Shown here: piece after piece, positions 25,892 through 34,983 of the stretch | How the letters are laid out: every line of letters begins with the position of its first letter | Position numbering within the stretch: position 1 is the first letter of the stretch | From: Streptomyces sp. CBMA152 | Lineage (GTDB): Bacteria; Actinomycetota; Actinomycetes; Streptomycetales; Streptomycetaceae | Reading direction: 5' to 3' | Length of the DNA: 64,000 nt | Assembly (NCBI RefSeq): GCF_014596475.1 | Contig: NZ_MECJ01000029.1 | Location: 558,001 to 622,000, forward strand | The notes under the pieces: generated by a model | Databases searched by the model: none | Seen by the model: only the letters and a program-made list of their open reading frames with translations | What the model was told of the DNA's origin: nothing | Position numbers and translations under genes: made by a program

Positions 25892-25953
25892 GGGGTGATG
25901 GTTCGCCCGGTCCATGGCGCAGGGCCACTGTCTTGCAGCACCTTGCACCGCGA

Positions 25954-26802
25954 TCACCCGAGTGAGTTAATCGCCTCCGCGATGCGGGCGCGGGCGGCGG
26001 CGCCGTAGACGGCGATCTCCGACAGCTGGGCGAAAGCCTTGGCGTACACGGCGATCTCGCTCGGCGCGGACACGTTCACTGCGGCCGTCAGCAGTTCGAC
26101 GCTCACCCGGTGGTCGTCGAAGACGTAGAACGCCTCCAGCGGCCAGACCCGGCGCGGTGCGGTGAACGGGATGATGCCGAGGCTGACGTTCGGCAGCGCC
26201 ATGACGGCCAGCAGGTAGCCGAGTTGGCCGGCCATCGTGTCGGCGGTGCCGATGCGGTAGCGCAGGACCGTCTCCTCCAGGAGCAGCGCGAACCGGTGGT
26301 CACCTTCGTGGACGACGTGCGAGCGCTCGACCCGGGACGCCGCCGCCTCGGGTGAGTCGTCCGGGGTGTCCTGGAACGCGGCGATCGTCGAGAGCAGGGC
26401 GGAGGCGTACGCCTCGGTCTGGAGCATGCCGGGCACGACGTTCGAGCAGTACACGCGGAACAGGCGGGTGCGTTCGTAGAGCGGGACGACCTCCTCTTGC
26501 GCCCTGCGCATCCCATGCCGGTGGAGCTTCTTCCAGTGCACCCACATCTCGTCGGCCCGGCGGTTCGCCACCACGAGGTCCGCGGCCTGCTCGGAGGCTC
26601 CGCAGGCCGCGCACCAAGCACGGATATCGGCGTCGGACGGTGGCGTCCGAGCGTGCTCGATGCGCGACGACTTCGCGGGGCTCCAGCCGCAGCGAACGGC
26701 CAGTTCGTGCCCGGTCAGCTCCGCCTCGACGCGCAGGTCCCGCAGCCGCCCGGCGATCACTTCGCGGGCGGCTTGGGCTCCGGACGAGGGCGAGGCCGAC
26801 AC
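25954..26802 (-). CDS. XRE-family regulator with Scr1/DUF5753-type C-terminal domain
   Basis: A 282-residue protein. Residues 12-70 form a Cro/C1-type HTH (AGRLRDLRVEAELTGHELAV, CGWSPAKSSRIEHARTPPSD). The remainder is a DUF5753 domain, recognised by VVPLYERTRLFRVYCSNVVP, GMLQTEAYASALL and the closing ASEIAVYAKAF-like stretch. Start is GTG 26802. Streptomyces have many such genes paired with small DUF397 or DUF6879 partners; known examples influence development and antibiotic production (WhiJ type). Here the partners are the DUF6879 gene just upstream and a hypothetical gene downstream. Confidence 0.9.
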   Translation of the reverse strand: MSASPSSGAQAAREVIAGRLRDLRVEAELTGHELAVRCGWSPAKSSRIEHARTPPSDADIRAWCAACGASEQAADLVVANRRADEMWVHWKKLHRHGMRRAQEEVVPLYERTRLFRVYCSNVVPGMLQTEAYASALLSTIAAFQDTPDDSPEAAASRVERSHVVHEGDHRFALLLEETVLRYRIGTADTMAGQLGYLLAVMALPNVSLGIIPFTAPRRVWPLEAFYVFDDHRVSVELLTAAVNVSAPSEIAVYAKAFAQLSEIAVYGAAARARIAEAINSLG

Positions 26803-26826
26803 AGGGGCTCTTGGCGCGTGGTGGGA

Positions 26827-27357
26827 TCAGACCGTGAACTTCTCGTGCGGGACCGCGCGTTCCCACACCGCTTCGAAGGCGGTGGAGACCAGCTGGACGA
26901 CCTCCGGTTCGGTGCGGACCTCCCACTTCGGGTCGGCCCACTCCCCGTCGCCGGTGAAGTGGTTGAACAGGACCGTCTTCCGGTCGAAGAGCCAGAGGTC
27001 GTTCCCCGGCAGGGCCAGGTCGGAGGCCAGCCGCCGGGGCAGCCAGCGGACCTGCTCACCTGCAAGGACGTTGACCCGGGTGATGGCGTGCTCGTACTTG
27101 ATGTAGTCCGTCACCGGCTCCGACACGATGCGCGCGCGGCGCATGGCGACGCCCCGGCCGACGGTCCTGCGCACCAGGTCGACCCAGGGCGTCCAGCGCT
27201 CCGACGCCGGGTCCGTGTCGCACACGCCCGTCTGCTTCCAGGTGTCGAAGTCCTCGGTCTCGTTGCCGACGCCGTACACGTCCCGCATTTCGAGGTGTAC
27301 GGCCTGGAATTCGGCCGTCTCCACCAGGTCAAAGAAGCCCGGACCGCTCTGCGACAT
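26827..27357 (-). CDS. DUF6879 family protein
   Basis: A 176-residue protein of the type found beside Scr1-like XRE regulators. The sequence GPGFFDLVETAEFQAVHLEM, YGVGNETEDFDTWKQTG, RRARIVSEPVTDYIKYE and NDLWLFDRKTVLFNHFTGDG match my memory of DUF6879. ATG 27357 is preferred over the GTG 3 bases earlier because GGGAGG then sits 6 bases upstream. Stop to the XRE start is 24 bases. Function unknown; family members are proposed partners or effectors of the XRE protein. Confidence 0.82.
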   Translation of the reverse strand: MSQSGPGFFDLVETAEFQAVHLEMRDVYGVGNETEDFDTWKQTGVCDTDPASERWTPWVDLVRRTVGRGVAMRRARIVSEPVTDYIKYEHAITRVNVLAGEQVRWLPRRLASDLALPGNDLWLFDRKTVLFNHFTGDGEWADPKWEVRTEPEVVQLVSTAFEAVWERAVPHEKFTV

Positions 27358-27589
27358 CACACGCCTCCCTCAGCATCGGCACCATACGGAACGGCATTCG
27401 TACCACCGATTCGTGCGGCGGAATCCCGGGCGCGTGACCGGGCGCCACGAACGCCGCGCACTCCGCTTCGAGTTCCGTGCCCGGTTTGAAACCCTGGAAC
27501 ACGAACTCCTGCTTGCTCTCGTCCACCCAGACGGTGGGGGAGCCCTCCTGTCCGGTCTCCGGATCGATCCCGATGAACTGCAGTGTCAT
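27329..27589 (-). CDS. Small hypothetical protein heading the XRE/DUF6879 cluster
   Basis: An 86-residue protein (MTLQFIGIDPETGQEGSPTV...) with an acidic beta-rich N-terminal half (TVWVDESKQEFVFQGFKPG) and a C-terminal helix with MPFRMVPMLREACDVAERS. ATG 27589 has a strong GGAGG 5 bases upstream. Its end overlaps the DUF6879 start by 29 bases, so the two are coupled. I recall similar small proteins at the head of these clusters in other streptomycetes. No function assigned. Confidence 0.75.
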   Translation of the reverse strand: MTLQFIGIDPETGQEGSPTVWVDESKQEFVFQGFKPGTELEAECAAFVAPGHAPGIPPHESVVRMPFRMVPMLREACDVAERSGLL

Positions 27590-27729
27590 GTCAGCCTCCC
27601 GAGCCGACGGAAGTTACACCGCCTTGCACGAACGACCATCCCGCTACCCCGTCGCCACGGTCAAGGGCGCATTCCGGCAAGGAACTTGACCCACCACACC
27701 ACCCCGTACGCCCCTGGCAAAAAACAATG

Positions 27730-27743
27730 CAAGCACGCTTGCT
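27730..27743. promoter_or_regulatory. Inverted repeat in front of the catabolic operon
   Basis: GCAAGC-AC-GCTTGC with flanking A-rich and T-rich runs (27721-27728 and 27744-27750) forms a clear dyad about 70 bases before the GTG of the first operon gene. TetR regulators of acyl-CoA catabolism bind comparable sites (for example the CAAG-nn-CTTG core reported for KstR2). The operon's last gene encodes a TetR protein, so autoregulation from this site is likely. Confidence 0.6.
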
Positions 27744-27812
27744 TGTTTTGCGCGCCGCTGCCATGCTCCCGGACACGCACCGCCGTATCCCCGCCCGAAG
27801 GGAACCGCACCC

Positions 27813-28610
27813 GTGTCCGATCCGACCACCGTCGTGCTCGATGATCTGCGCGACGAAGGGGATGAACTCGACCGGCTGGTCGGCGAGTTGGACCCCGGCG
27901 AGTGGGGGCGGGGTACCGCCGCCGAAGGGTGGAGCGTCGCGCATCAGATCGCGCATCTGGCCTGGACCGACCGGGCCGCGTTGCTTGCCGTGACCGATGC
28001 CGAGGGCTTCGCCGTCGAGGTCGAGAAGGCGGCGAAAGCTCCCGACAGCTTTGTCGACGAGGGCGCTGAGGAGGGGGCCCGGCTGGCCCCCGCCGAACTC
28101 CTCGCCCGCTGGCGGGACGGGCGTGTCCAACTGCAGAACGCCCTCCGCACCGTACCCCCCGGCGCCCGTTTCCCCTGGTACGGGCCGCCCATGTCCACCG
28201 CCTCCATGGCCACCGGCCGCCTGATGGAGACCTGGGCCCACGGCCAGGACGTATGGGACGCCCTCGGCCGCACCCGCAAGCCCACCCCCCGCCTCCGGCA
28301 CGTCGTGCGGATCGGGGTGCGGGCTCGGGACTTCGCCTTCGCCGTAAGGGGGTTGGCCGCGCCCACGGAGGAGTTCCGGGTCGAGCTCGCCGCCCCGGAC
28401 GGCGAGGAGATCTGGACGTACGGGCCCGAGAACGCCGAGCAGCGCGTCACCGGCCCCGCCCTCGACTTCTGCCTCCTCGTCACGCAGCGCGTACACCGCA
28501 CGGACACCGCCATCCAAGCCGTGGGCCCCGATGCCGACCGGTGGCTCGACATCGCCCAGGCCTTCGCGGGGCCGCCCGGGCCGGGACGCGCGCCCAAGGG
28601 GGCCCGATGA
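27813..28610 (+). CDS. TIGR03084-family DinB-like metal-binding protein
   Basis: A 265-residue protein of the DinB/mycothiol-dependent maleylpyruvate isomerase-like superfamily, TIGR03084 subgroup. The putative metal ligands are His44 and His48 (GWSVAHQIAHLAW) and His143 (METWAHGQDVWDAL). It is the first gene of the operon, and its TGA overlaps the ATG of the AtuA-family gene. Family members are linked to acyl-CoA catabolism clusters in actinobacteria; a mycothiol-dependent step on an acyl-CoA or its aldehyde is possible but unproven. Confidence 0.85.
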   Translation: MSDPTTVVLDDLRDEGDELDRLVGELDPGEWGRGTAAEGWSVAHQIAHLAWTDRAALLAVTDAEGFAVEVEKAAKAPDSFVDEGAEEGARLAPAELLARWRDGRVQLQNALRTVPPGARFPWYGPPMSTASMATGRLMETWAHGQDVWDALGRTRKPTPRLRHVVRIGVRARDFAFAVRGLAAPTEEFRVELAAPDGEEIWTYGPENAEQRVTGPALDFCLLVTQRVHRTDTAIQAVGPDADRWLDIAQAFAGPPGPGRAPKGAR

Positions 28611-30298
28611 ACCCGGAGCGCCGCCCCCTCCGTATCGGTAACTTCTCCGGCTTCTACGGCGACCGCTTCGACGCGATGCGCGAGATGCTGACCGGCGGGC
28701 CCCTCGACGTCCTCACCGGGGACTATCTCGCCGAGCTCACCCTCCTCATCCTCGGCCGCCACCGCCTCAAGGACGCCCGCCTCGGCTACGCCAAGACGTT
28801 CCTTCGGCAGTTGGAGGAGTGTCTCGCCCTAGCGCATGAGCGTGGTGTGCGGATCGTCGCCAATGCCGGGGGGCTCAATCCCGCCGGACTCGCCGACGCC
28901 ATCCAGGAGTTGGCGGGCCGCGTCGGTGTGCCCGCGCGCGTCGCGTACGTCGAGGGTGACAGCCTGCCCCTTCCCCCCGGCGCCCTCACCGCCAACGCCT
29001 ACCTCGGCGGTGCCGGCATCACCGCCTGCCTCGCCGCCGGGGCGGACGTCGTCGTCACCGGGCGCGTCACCGACGCGGCCCTGGTCACCGGGCCCGCCGT
29101 GTGGTGGCACGGGTGGGGGCCGGAGGAGTACGACCGGCTCGCGGGCGCGGTCGTCGCCGGGCACGTCCTGGAGTGCGGTACGCAGGCGACCGGCGGCAAC
29201 TACTCCTTCTTCGGCGACCACGACATACGCCGCCCCGGCTTCCCCCTCGCCGAGATCCACGCCGACGGCAGCAGCGTCGTCACCAAACACCCCGGCACCG
29301 GCGGCGTCGTCGACATCGGCACCGTCACCGCGCAACTCCTGTACGAGACCGGCGCCGCCCGCTACGCCGGACCCGACGTCACCGCCCGGCTCGACACCGT
29401 ACGGCTGGCAACGGACGGGACCGATCGGGTGCTCATCAGCGGCGTGCGCGGCGAAGCCCCGCCCCCCACCCTCAAGGTCGGCCGCACCCGCGTCGGCGGC
29501 TGGCGCAACGAGGTCGTCTTCGTCCTCACCGGGCTCGACATCGAGGCCAAGGCCGCACTCGTCCGGGAGCAGGTGGAGGATGCTTTCGGGCGCGCCAAGT
29601 CGCAGCCCAATCACGTCAGTTGGGAGCTGTCCCGGACCGATCGACAAGACGCCGACACCCAAGAGACCGCCAGCGCCCTCCTCCGGCTCGTCGTCCGCGA
29701 CAGCGACCCCGACGCCGTCGGCCGTACGGTCACCGGCGCCGCCATCGAGCTCGCCCTCGGCAGCTACCCGGGCTTCCATGTGACGGCCCCGCCCGCCAAG
29801 GGCACCCCGTACGGGGTCTTCGAAGCGGCGAGCATCGACATCGGCGACGTCGCGCACACCGCCGTACTCCCGGACGGCACCCGGGAGGTGATACCCCCGG
29901 CCCCACACACCCGCCCACTCGCGCCCGTCCCCGAACCCCCGCTCCCCGCCCCACCACCCCCCGGGCCGACCCGCCGCGTACCCCTCGGTCTCCTCGCAGG
30001 CGCCCGCAGCGGCGACAAGGGCGGGGACGCGAACATCGGCGTCTGGGTGCGCACCGATGACGCCTGGGCCTGGCTCGCGCACACCCTGACCGTGGATCTG
30101 CTGAAACAACTGCTTCCCGAATGCGCCGAGTTGGATGTCGAGCGACACGTCCTCCCCCACCTCCGCGCCCTCAACTTCACCGTCCACGGCCTCCTCGGCG
30201 AAGGCGTCGCCTCGCAGGCCCGGTTCGACCCGCAGGCCAAGGCGCTCGGCGAATGGCTGCGCGCGCGGCATCTGGACATACCGGAGGCACTGCTGTGA
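28607..30298 (+). CDS. AtuA-family (DUF1446) protein
   Basis: A 563-residue protein. Residues 1-440 form the DUF1446/AtuA domain (IGNFSGFYGDRFDAMREMLT, LDVLTGDYLAELTLLILGR, ANAGGLNPAGLADAI, GTQATGGNYSFFGDHD). After a proline-rich linker, residues 460-560 form the AtuA C-terminal swivel-like domain (LLAGARSGDKGGDANIGVWV). AtuA is required for acyclic terpene (citronellol/geraniol) use in Pseudomonas, where its biochemical role is unresolved; a hydroxy-acyl-CoA lyase or hydratase function is only inferred. It is coupled at both ends (ATGA overlap upstream, GTGA overlap downstream). Confidence 0.88.
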   Translation: MNPERRPLRIGNFSGFYGDRFDAMREMLTGGPLDVLTGDYLAELTLLILGRHRLKDARLGYAKTFLRQLEECLALAHERGVRIVANAGGLNPAGLADAIQELAGRVGVPARVAYVEGDSLPLPPGALTANAYLGGAGITACLAAGADVVVTGRVTDAALVTGPAVWWHGWGPEEYDRLAGAVVAGHVLECGTQATGGNYSFFGDHDIRRPGFPLAEIHADGSSVVTKHPGTGGVVDIGTVTAQLLYETGAARYAGPDVTARLDTVRLATDGTDRVLISGVRGEAPPPTLKVGRTRVGGWRNEVVFVLTGLDIEAKAALVREQVEDAFGRAKSQPNHVSWELSRTDRQDADTQETASALLRLVVRDSDPDAVGRTVTGAAIELALGSYPGFHVTAPPAKGTPYGVFEAASIDIGDVAHTAVLPDGTREVIPPAPHTRPLAPVPEPPLPAPPPPGPTRRVPLGLLAGARSGDKGGDANIGVWVRTDDAWAWLAHTLTVDLLKQLLPECAELDVERHVLPHLRALNFTVHGLLGEGVASQARFDPQAKALGEWLRARHLDIPEALL

Positions 30299-31896
30299 CC
30301 GTCCTGCCCACCGCACTCGACACCGCCGGGCCCGAGTACGCCGCCCACCGCGAGGCCATGCTCGGCAAGCTGGCCGAGCTCGACGCCGAGCACGCGAAGG
30401 CGCTCGCGGGCGGCGGCGCCAAGTACGTCGAACGCCATCACAAGCGGGGGAAGTTGCTCGCCCGGGAGCGTATCGAGCTGCTGCTCGACCCGGACACGCC
30501 CTTCCTGGAGTTGTCGCCGCTCGCCGCCTGGGGGAGCGAGTATCCGGTCGGCGGCTCGATGGTCACCGGGATCGGGGTCGTCGAGGGCGTCGAGTGTCTG
30601 ATCACGGCCAACGACCCGACCGTACGCGGCGGCGCCTCCAACCCGTGGACGCTCAAGAAGGCGCTGCGCGCCAACGAGATCGCGTACGCCAACCGGCTCC
30701 CGTGCATCAGCCTCGTCGAGTCCGGCGGCGCCGATCTGCCGTCCCAGAAGGAGATCTTCATCCCGGGCGGCGCCCTGTTCCGCGACATCACCCGGCTCTC
30801 GGCCGCCGGGATCCCCACGATCGCCGTCGTGTTCGGGAACTCCACCGCCGGTGGCGCGTACGTGCCCGGGATGTCCGACCACACTGTAATGATCAAAGAG
30901 CGGTCGAAGGTGTTCCTCGGCGGGCCGCCGCTGGTGAAGATGGCCACCGGCGAGGAGAGCGACGACGAGTCGCTGGGCGGCGCCGAGATGCACGCCCGCA
31001 CCTCCGGGCTCGCCGACCACTACGCCGTGGACGAGCACGACGCCCTGCGCCAGGCCCGCCGCATCGTCGCCCGCCTCAACCATCGCAAGGCGCACCCCGA
31101 TCCGGACCCTTTTTACGAGCCGCCCAAGTACGACGAGGACGAGCTCCTCGGGATCGTGCCGGGGGATCTCAAGACCCCCTTCGACCCGCGCGAAGTCATC
31201 GCCCGGATCGTCGACGGGTCCGACTTCGACGAATTCAAGCCGCTGTACGGGACCAGCCTGGTCACCGGCTGGGCCACCCTGCACGGCTACCCCGTCGGCA
31301 TCCTCGCCAACGCCCAGGGCGTGCTCTTCTCCGCCGAGTCGCAGAAGGCCGCCCAGTTCATCCAGCTCGCCAACCAGCGCGACATCCCGCTGCTCTTCCT
31401 GCACAACACCACCGGCTACATGGTCGGCAAGGAGTACGAGCAGGGCGGGATCATCAAGCACGGCGCCATGATGATCAACGCGGTCAGCAATTCGAAGGTG
31501 CCGCATCTGTCGGTGCTGATGGGTGCGTCGTACGGCGCCGGGCACTACGGCATGTGCGGGCGCGCGTACGACCCGCGGTTCCTCTTCGCCTGGCCCAGCG
31601 CCAAGTCCGCCGTCATGGGGCCGCAGCAGCTCGCGGGGGTGCTCTCGATCGTCGCCCGCGCCTCCGCACAGGCCAAGGGGCAGCCGTACGACGACGAGGC
31701 GGACGCCGGGCTGCGCGCGATGGTCGAGCAGCAGATCGAGGCCGAGTCCCTGCCGATGTTCCTCTCCGGGCGGCTCTACGACGACGGCGTCATCGACCCC
31801 CGCGACACCCGCACCGTCCTCGGCCTGTGCCTGTCCGCCGTCCACACCGCCCCCGTCGAAGGCGCCCGCGGCGGCTTCGGCATCTTCCGGATGTGA
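30295..31896 (+). CDS. Acyl-CoA carboxylase beta (carboxyltransferase) subunit
   Basis: A 533-residue carboxyltransferase of the methylcrotonyl-/geranyl-CoA carboxylase type. Visible are GGGAKYVERHHKRGKLLARE, ESGGADLPSQKEIFIPGG, FGNSTAGGAYVPGMSD, LFLHNTTGYMVGKEYEQGGI and SYGAGHYGMCGRAYDPRFLF. The last two are characteristic of MCC/GCC beta rather than propionyl-CoA carboxylase. It transfers carboxyl from biotin to the gamma carbon of an unsaturated branched acyl-CoA. GTG at 30295 overlaps the preceding TGA. It works with the biotin subunit encoded next. Confidence 0.9.
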   Translation: MTVLPTALDTAGPEYAAHREAMLGKLAELDAEHAKALAGGGAKYVERHHKRGKLLARERIELLLDPDTPFLELSPLAAWGSEYPVGGSMVTGIGVVEGVECLITANDPTVRGGASNPWTLKKALRANEIAYANRLPCISLVESGGADLPSQKEIFIPGGALFRDITRLSAAGIPTIAVVFGNSTAGGAYVPGMSDHTVMIKERSKVFLGGPPLVKMATGEESDDESLGGAEMHARTSGLADHYAVDEHDALRQARRIVARLNHRKAHPDPDPFYEPPKYDEDELLGIVPGDLKTPFDPREVIARIVDGSDFDEFKPLYGTSLVTGWATLHGYPVGILANAQGVLFSAESQKAAQFIQLANQRDIPLLFLHNTTGYMVGKEYEQGGIIKHGAMMINAVSNSKVPHLSVLMGASYGAGHYGMCGRAYDPRFLFAWPSAKSAVMGPQQLAGVLSIVARASAQAKGQPYDDEADAGLRAMVEQQIEAESLPMFLSGRLYDDGVIDPRDTRTVLGLCLSAVHTAPVEGARGGFGIFRM

Positions 31897-31904
31897 GCCC
31901 TCAG

Positions 31905-33815
31905 ATGATCACTTCCCTCCTTTTGGCCAACCGGGGCGAGATAGCCTGCCGGGTCTTCCGCACCTGCCGTGACCTGGGCATCTCCACCGTCGCCGTGCAC
32001 TCCGACGCCGACGCGCACAGCCCGCACGTACGGGAGGCGGACGCGGCCGTGCGGCTGCCGGGGGCCACGCCCGCCGAGACGTATCTGCGCGGCGACCTCA
32101 TCGTGAAGGCGGCCCTCGCGGCGGGCGCGGACGCCGTGCACCCCGGGTACGGCTTCCTCTCCGAGAACGCCGACTTCGCTCGCGCGGTCGTCGCCGCCGG
32201 CCTCACCTGGGTCGGCCCGCCGCCCGCCGCGATCGAGGCGATGGCCTCCAAGACCCGCGCGAAGGAGCTGATGGCCGCCGCCGGGGTGCCGCTGCTCGCC
32301 CCCGTCGACCCGGCGAAGGCCACCGACGCCGATCTGCCGTTGCTGCTGAAAGCGGCGGCGGGTGGGGGTGGGCGCGGCATGCGTGTTGTACGTGAACTCG
32401 CCGAGCTAGCAGGGGAGTTGGAGGCCGCATCCGTCGAGGCGCGGTCCGCGTTCGGGGACGGTGAGGTGTTCGCCGAGCCGTACATCTCGCGGGGGCGGCA
32501 CGTAGAAGTCCAGATCATGGCCGACGCGCACGGCACCGTCTGGGCGCTCGGCACCCGGGACTGCTCGCTCCAGCGCCGCCACCAGAAGGTCATCGAGGAG
32601 GCGCCCGCGCCCGGGTTGCCCGAGGCGCTGCGGACCCGGCTGCGCACCGCCGCCGTCGCGGCCGCCCGGGCCGTCTCGTACCGGGGAGCGGGCACGGTCG
32701 AGTTCCTGGTCGACGCGTCCGGGCGGGCGTACTTCCTGGAGATGAACACCCGCCTCCAGGTGGAACACCCCGTCACGGAGGCCGTGTTCAGGGTCGATCT
32801 GGTCGCGCTCCAGCTCCAGGTCGCCGAGGGCGCCGCCCTGTCCGCCGAGCCGCCGCAGGCATCCGGTCACGCCATCGAGGCCCGGCTCTACGCGGAGGAC
32901 CCGGCCCACGGCTGGACCCCCCAGACCGGCGTCCTGCACCGCCTCGACATCCCGGGCGTACGTCTGGACCGGGGCTACGACGACGGCGACACCATCGGCG
33001 TCCACTACGACGCCATGCTCGCCAAGGCGATCGTGCACGCCCCGACCCGCGCGGCCGCCGTCCGCAAGCTCGCCCGCGCGCTCGAACTCGCCCGCGTCCA
33101 CGGCCCCACGACCAACCGCGACCTGCTCGTACGCTCCCTGCGCCACCCGGACTTCACGGCCGCGCGCCTCGACACCGGGTTTTACGACCGCCACCTGGCC
33201 GCCCTGACCGCGCCGCGCGACGGCGAGGCGTACGCTGCCCTCGCCGCCGCCCTGGCCGACGCTTCCCGCAGGGCCTCCCGCTTCGGCGGCGGCTGGCGCA
33301 ACCTCCCCTCCCAGCCGCAGACCAAGCGCTACGGCGACCACGAGATCCGCTACCGCCTCACCCGGGAAGGGCTCACCGCCGAGGGCTTCCCCGGCGTACG
33401 CCTGGAATCCGCCGAGCCCGGCCGCGTACGCCTCGAAGTCGACGGCGTGGCAAGGGATTTCGAGGTCGCGCACTACGGCGACCAGGTGTACGTCGACACC
33501 GCCTCCGGCGCGTACGCCCTCACCGCACACCCCCGCTTCACCGACCCCGCCGAACTCGTCACCCCCGGATCGCTGCTCGCGCCCATGCCGGGCGTCGTCG
33601 TCCGGGTCGCGGACGGGCTCGCCGAGGGGGACCGGGTGCGGGCGGGGCAGCCGCTGCTGTGGCTGGAGGCCATGAAGATGACCCACCCCGTCACCGCCCC
33701 CCACTCCGGCACGCTCACCGCGCTCCACGCCGCCCCCGGCCGCCAGGTCGAGGTCGGCGCCCTGCTCGCCGTCGTCCAGGACGCAACCGAAGCACAGGAG
33801 GACCAGCCGTCATGA
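31905..33815 (+). CDS. Acyl-CoA carboxylase alpha (biotin carboxylase and biotin carrier) subunit
   Basis: A 636-residue protein. Residues 1-445 form the biotin carboxylase (LLANRGEIACRVFRTCRDLG; ATP-grasp KAAAGGGGRGMRVV; EMNTRLQVEHPVTE; GHAIEARLYAEDP). About residues 450-555 form a linker domain, and the biotinyl domain at the end carries Lys591 in LEAMKMTHPV. It carboxylates its own biotin with ATP and bicarbonate and hands it to the beta subunit. Length and domain order are normal for MCC/GCC alpha. The ATG at 31905 is 8 bases after the beta-subunit stop. Confidence 0.92.
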   Translation: MITSLLLANRGEIACRVFRTCRDLGISTVAVHSDADAHSPHVREADAAVRLPGATPAETYLRGDLIVKAALAAGADAVHPGYGFLSENADFARAVVAAGLTWVGPPPAAIEAMASKTRAKELMAAAGVPLLAPVDPAKATDADLPLLLKAAAGGGGRGMRVVRELAELAGELEAASVEARSAFGDGEVFAEPYISRGRHVEVQIMADAHGTVWALGTRDCSLQRRHQKVIEEAPAPGLPEALRTRLRTAAVAAARAVSYRGAGTVEFLVDASGRAYFLEMNTRLQVEHPVTEAVFRVDLVALQLQVAEGAALSAEPPQASGHAIEARLYAEDPAHGWTPQTGVLHRLDIPGVRLDRGYDDGDTIGVHYDAMLAKAIVHAPTRAAAVRKLARALELARVHGPTTNRDLLVRSLRHPDFTAARLDTGFYDRHLAALTAPRDGEAYAALAAALADASRRASRFGGGWRNLPSQPQTKRYGDHEIRYRLTREGLTAEGFPGVRLESAEPGRVRLEVDGVARDFEVAHYGDQVYVDTASGAYALTAHPRFTDPAELVTPGSLLAPMPGVVVRVADGLAEGDRVRAGQPLLWLEAMKMTHPVTAPHSGTLTALHAAPGRQVEVGALLAVVQDATEAQEDQPS

Positions 33816-34963
33816 GCTCAGCACGAAGCAGCGCCATCGAGAGCCAGGAACTCAAGGACCTGCGGGCCGCCGTGGCGGCCCTCGGGCAGCGCCACGGCCG
33901 GGGACACGACCGCGAGGCACTGTGGGCCGAGGCCGCCAAGCTCGGCTACCTCGGGGTGAACCTTCCCGAGGCGTACGGCGGCGGGGGCGGCGGTATGGCC
34001 GAACTCTCCATAGTCCTGGAGGAGTTGGGGGCTGCGGGCTGTCCGCTGCTGATGATGGTCGTCTCGCCCGCGATCTGCGGCACGGTCATCGCCCGCTTCG
34101 GCACCGAGGAGCAGAAGCGGGCCTGGTTGCCGGGGCTCGCGGACGGCTCGCTCACCATGGCCTTCGGCATCACCGAACCCGACGCCGGGTCCAACTCGCA
34201 CCGCATCACCACCACCGCCCGCCGCGACGCGGAGACCGGCGGCTGGATCCTCACCGGCCGCAAGGTCTTCATCTCCGGCGTCGACATCGCCGACGCCACC
34301 CTGATCGTCGGCCGCACCGAGGACGCTCGCTCAGGCAGCCTCAAGCCCTGCCTGTTCATCGTCCCCCGCGACACCCCCGGCTTCGAGCGCTCGCAGATCG
34401 ACATGGAACTCCAGGCCCAGGAGAAGCAGTTCGAGCTCGTCCTCGACGAGGTGCGCCTGCCCGCCGAGGCGCTGGTCGGCGACGAGGACGCGGGGCTGCT
34501 CCAGCTCTTCGCCGGGCTCAACCCCGAGCGGATCATGACGGCCGCGTTCGCGATCGGCATGGGCCGTTACGCGCTCGGCAAGGCCATCGCGTACGCGCGT
34601 GAGCGGCAGGTGTGGAAGGCACCCATCGGCGCCCACCAGGCCATCGCGCACCCGCTCGCCCAGGCCCACATCGAGCTCGAACTCGCCCGGCTGATGATGC
34701 AGAAGGCCGCCGCGCTGTACGACGCGGGCGACGACATGGGCGCGGGCGAGGCCGCCAACATGGCCAAGTACGCGGCCGGCGAAGCCTGCGTCAAGGCCGT
34801 CGACCAGGCCGTCCACACTCTCGGCGGCAACGGCCTCACCCGCGAGTACGGGCTCGCGTCGCTCATCACGGCGGCGCGCGTGGCCAGGATCGCGCCGGTC
34901 AGCCGCGAGATGATCCTCAACTATGTCTCGCATCAGACGCTGGGGCTTCCCAAGTCGTACTAG
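33812..34963 (+). CDS. Acyl-CoA dehydrogenase in the atu-like operon
   Basis: A 383-residue flavoenzyme. Features are VNLPEAYGGGGGGMAELSIV, the FAD-contacting MAFGITEPDAGSNSH, WILTGRKVFISG and the C-terminal HTLGGNGLTREYGLASL. The usual motif with the catalytic Glu, YEGTSEIQ, is replaced by APVSREMI, and the RQ(F)G motif reads RQVWKAPIG. The catalytic base may therefore lie elsewhere, as in isovaleryl-CoA-type enzymes. The start ATG overlaps the alpha-subunit TGA. It probably introduces the double bond that the carboxylase needs. Confidence 0.88.
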   Translation: MSSARSSAIESQELKDLRAAVAALGQRHGRGHDREALWAEAAKLGYLGVNLPEAYGGGGGGMAELSIVLEELGAAGCPLLMMVVSPAICGTVIARFGTEEQKRAWLPGLADGSLTMAFGITEPDAGSNSHRITTTARRDAETGGWILTGRKVFISGVDIADATLIVGRTEDARSGSLKPCLFIVPRDTPGFERSQIDMELQAQEKQFELVLDEVRLPAEALVGDEDAGLLQLFAGLNPERIMTAAFAIGMGRYALGKAIAYARERQVWKAPIGAHQAIAHPLAQAHIELELARLMMQKAAALYDAGDDMGAGEAANMAKYAAGEACVKAVDQAVHTLGGNGLTREYGLASLITAARVARIAPVSREMILNYVSHQTLGLPKSY

Positions 34964-34983
34964 CCGTACTAGGACGTGCCCCC

